From contig NC_071355.1 in the NCBI RefSeq assembly GCF_943734655.1, positions 206,819,603-206,883,602 on the forward strand: a DNA stretch of 64,000 nt. Direction: 5' to 3'. Positions 61,533 through 64,000 of the stretch are shown piece after piece. The notes beneath the pieces were generated by a model, which saw only the letters and a program-made list of their open reading frames with translations, was not told the DNA's origin and did not search any database. Numbering within the stretch: the first letter of the stretch is position 1; every line of letters starts with the position of its first letter. This DNA is from Sabethes cyaneus (lineage: Eukaryota > Arthropoda > Insecta > Diptera > Culicidae). The position numbers and the translations under genes are program-made.

Positions 61533-62394
61533 TGGTTCAAACACAGGCAATTAATTTTCATGGTGATCATGATTACCGCTGAGTGTGTACATATGCATAC
61601 ACAGGGATGGCACGTTCACTGTGTTTCTGCACGCCGCACAGTGGCCCCATTGCACTATGGTCCAGAAAGCCAAATTAGGTGGAAAAAATTGTTTACTCAG
61701 TAGTCGTTGATTTTAGACTATTTACGTCTTAGCAACAAAATCTTGATTTAGGATGCCGCTTTTTTTGGCATAAGCTATTTTAGGGTGACCCTTAAATTAA
61801 CCAAGATCCAGAAATTATCTTCAAAACGAAACAAGATAGAGCGATATTCACTTCAGCAATTTTATAGCTTGAAGTATTTTGAGTAATATTGCAGAAGACA
61901 AAATCCTTCTATCTTGAACCGTTTCCATATTAGAGCGATTTTCCTGAGTCAAGTTAGGGTGACCCTGCTATTTTGCGATTTTTCTCCATAACTTTTTTAT
62001 TTTGCATTTCTCGCAAAACACTTCTTCAGATGACTTTTGAGGCTCAATAAGACGCAACTTTCAGTGAAAAAAGAAATTGGCTATCTACTTTAATTCTACA
62101 CTTATATTAATTTTTATGATAAAAATAGGCCGTTTTCAAATGTTAGTATCTCAGAAAGGTGCAAGCAGAATTAAAATCGGTTGATTGCGTTTGAAAGATC
62201 GTGATTTTTTTGTGCATAATATCAAAAAATTGGAGAGTGCATTTTTGTCTATCTCAAATAAATCAACTTTGAATATGTGTGGTTTTAACATATTTAAGTA
62301 TATAAAAGTAAACGAGTTGCGCCATAACTCCGGAAGGCCTTGACTGTTCTTGATTAAACTTAGCGTACATGTTTCTTGATATAAGTAAATCAGC
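61533..62394. other. unassigned AT-rich spacer
   Basis: No gene is supported. The phrases TTAGGGTGACCCTTAA and TTAGGGTGACCCTGC at 61,780 and 61,955 hint at another repeat. Confidence 0.4.
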
Positions 62395-63147
62395 ACAGGG
62401 GGTTGACAAAAGCGGGGTGGTCGCTAAAAAGGGGAAGGGGAGGTACAAATAAGTAAAAGTGGCTGTAATTATCTTGCATTTAAACCGTTATAAGTTGTGT
62501 GAATGGTCCAAATCTAAAAGAGAATGTATAAACTTAACCTCATGTTTGTTGACTTAAACTTCATAATGAGGTTAGACATTAAAAGCGGTAGACTATCCAA
62601 TAAACAGAGGGAATGGTAGACAAAGTAATGAAATCATATGTGTTTCATAGTATCATGGAGTGGAACTACCGAATGAGAAGTTTAAATAGTTTTCTACCCG
62701 CGACGGGGATTTCCGTGATTCGCACCTCCCCTTTCATCAGAGGCCACCATTTTCTTGTCTTTCAGCCACTTGTACATCTGTTTTCGATAAGATTGAAAAT
62801 CTCAGGCGAGTGAGTGTGAAAAGCATAGCATCCAAAGCTTACTCCACTGACGCAAGCCTACGCCAAACAACTGCTGGCACTGTGTGTATACATTCTGCTA
62901 CCTACACACTCGCGAGTGTACAGCCTCATATCAACTTTCTACACATCCCGCCCGCGAATCCAAAGCTCACGAGCTGTCCATAGGTCGTGAGCACGAGCGG
63001 CACACTTGGATGTTTGGATACGGATTTTACTTTTCTTCTTCATTTTACACCCTCGCTTACACACGCGGGTAAGTGTGCGGACCAATGCGAGCGATGATAG
63101 GTATCAACTGCCGGGTTGCAATGACGAGCGTGGCTGATAACTAAATA

Positions 63148-63377
63148 GCAAAGCATTGCAAAGCCTAGGTGCTACATTCCGTTATCGAAACTTGACCTTC
63201 TGTTTTTTTATACGACAGACTTTGCAACCAGCTGTTGCAATTGCAATGCAAATGCAGGACAATTGCAGGGCCAGTTGCTACGATCCTATTGACTCTAACA
63301 GCCTCTCCCAGTCGGGATTCGAACATATGACAACTAGCTTATTAGACCAGCATCATACCTCGAGGCCAACTGGGAGG
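63148..63377 (-). mobile_element. tRNA-derived SINE, copy 5 (full length)
   Basis: A 230 bp insert with a perfect 13 bp duplication TGATAACTAAATA (63,135-63,147 and 63,378-63,390). The minus strand has the head CCTCCCAGTTGGCCTCGAGG, GATGCTGGTCTAATAAGC, the B box GTTCGAATCCCG, the shared body, and a GCTTTGCAATGCTTTGC tail. This is the best reference copy in the window. Confidence 0.85.
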
Positions 63378-63827
63378 TGATAACTAAATACACTAGGTCA
63401 AAAACTTGTCGCAGTGTATGAGAATATCAGAAAAGAAATCCGAAAGAAATGCTCATGCGTATGTGTTCGTTAGAAGAAAATCGTGAGACAAAATTGGACC
63501 ACACGAATGCGGGTTTCACAACAAACTCACAACAACAAACTTCACAACAAAATGTTTTGCAAACATTTCAGTTTGCAAATTCTCATAATACAAAAATCAA
63601 AGCTTTTTTCCTCATTTAGACATATCTACCCCTCCCCTTGATTAGCTCTCCTCGGTCAGCGGCCTTTTTGTCTACAGCAACTTGTACGTCTCTCCGAAGT
63701 TAATGAAAGAGACACAAAGCCTTCCTTATATTGTTCTACTTCAGTAGTTGTGACCCTCCCATCTTTTCACACGCTCTTCATCTTATCTCCCAGCCACTTG
63801 TACAACTTGTAACAGACCAAACGCAAG

Positions 63828-63851
63828 ATATTATTATTATTATTATTATTC
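63828..63851. repeat. (ATT)n microsatellite
   Basis: Eight ATT units. Confidence 0.9.
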
Positions 63852-64000
63852 TATATTTGAGAGGTTTTCAGCCTGTAGCTGGTTCGCCCCTTAATGCAAG
63901 ATGATCGCAGCCACTTTTACTTATTTGGACCTTCCCCCCCCCCCCCCCCCCTTTTTAGCGACCATCCCCTTTTTAGCGGCCACCCCCTTTTTGTCAACCC

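Larger units (their letters stand above)
62396..64000. mobile_element. TIR element reaching the window edge
   Basis: The left end is GGGGGTTGACAAAAGCGGGG with GGTCGCTAAAAAGGGG. The right end, at the last bases of the window, is the inverse (CTTTTTAGCGACC, GCCACCCCC, TTTTTGTCAACCC). Inner flanks also mirror (AATAAGTAAAAGTGGCTG). It holds a SINE and no coding sequence. The right boundary may lie past the window. Confidence 0.75.

Overview
The window is eukaryotic nuclear DNA from an insect, almost certainly a culicine mosquito (the Aedes/Culex side is an inference). It is AT-rich. Three protein-coding host genes can be rebuilt, two with compact introns of about 60 bp. A histone H1-like relic is also present. 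Nearly everything else is nested transposable elements: Penelope-like elements (PLEs), Jockey-, I- and RTE-like non-LTR fragments, tRNA-derived SINEs, many miniature inverted-repeat elements (MITEs), foldback DNA and long microsatellites.

Layout. At 0.1-7.2 kb lies a decayed PLE (RT plus GIY-YIG) split by a 5.4 kb nest of inverted-repeat elements. At 7.3-14.1 kb there are MITEs, a tandem-unit repeat family and RTE relics on the minus strand. At 14.2-16.6 kb a short SPEF1/CLAMP-like calponin-homology gene (+) converges with a complete three-exon UDP-glycosyltransferase gene (-). At 17.1-19.1 kb a second copy of the tandem-unit family ends in about 1.6 kb of pure GACA repeat. The stretch 19.2-30.5 kb holds MITEs, a SINE, non-LTR fragments and the H1-like relic.

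At 30.56-45.40 kb lies a 13-exon thioester-containing protein (TEP, complement/alpha-2-macroglobulin family) gene on the minus strand. It encodes a predicted 1392 residues with a signal peptide. Every splice phase closes and the coding length is divisible by three. Its thioester motif reads GNGEQ instead of GCGEQ, so the covalent thioester should not form. Intron 7 is 8.5 kb, but 8,442 bp of that is one TA-flanked inverted-repeat composite; the ancestral intron would be 55 bp.

At 45.4-64 kb the nesting is deepest. A SINE appears split by a 12.2 kb TIR element (47,967-60,191, TAA duplication). Inside it lies an inverted pair of near-identical PLE copies (50.6-59.0 kb) carrying a 5'-truncated Jockey-like element, a 616 bp MITE and seven full-length 407 bp hAT-like MITEs. 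Hammerhead-ribozyme-like cores occur at the PLE ends and at other sites, one inside a 126 bp insertion with a perfect 11 bp target-site duplication.

Functionally, the UGT (detoxification, ER membrane) and the TEP (secreted innate immunity) are unrelated neighbours. The main story is how transposons built this locus, including expansion of one immune-gene intron. All homology calls come from reading motifs by eye; no database search was run.
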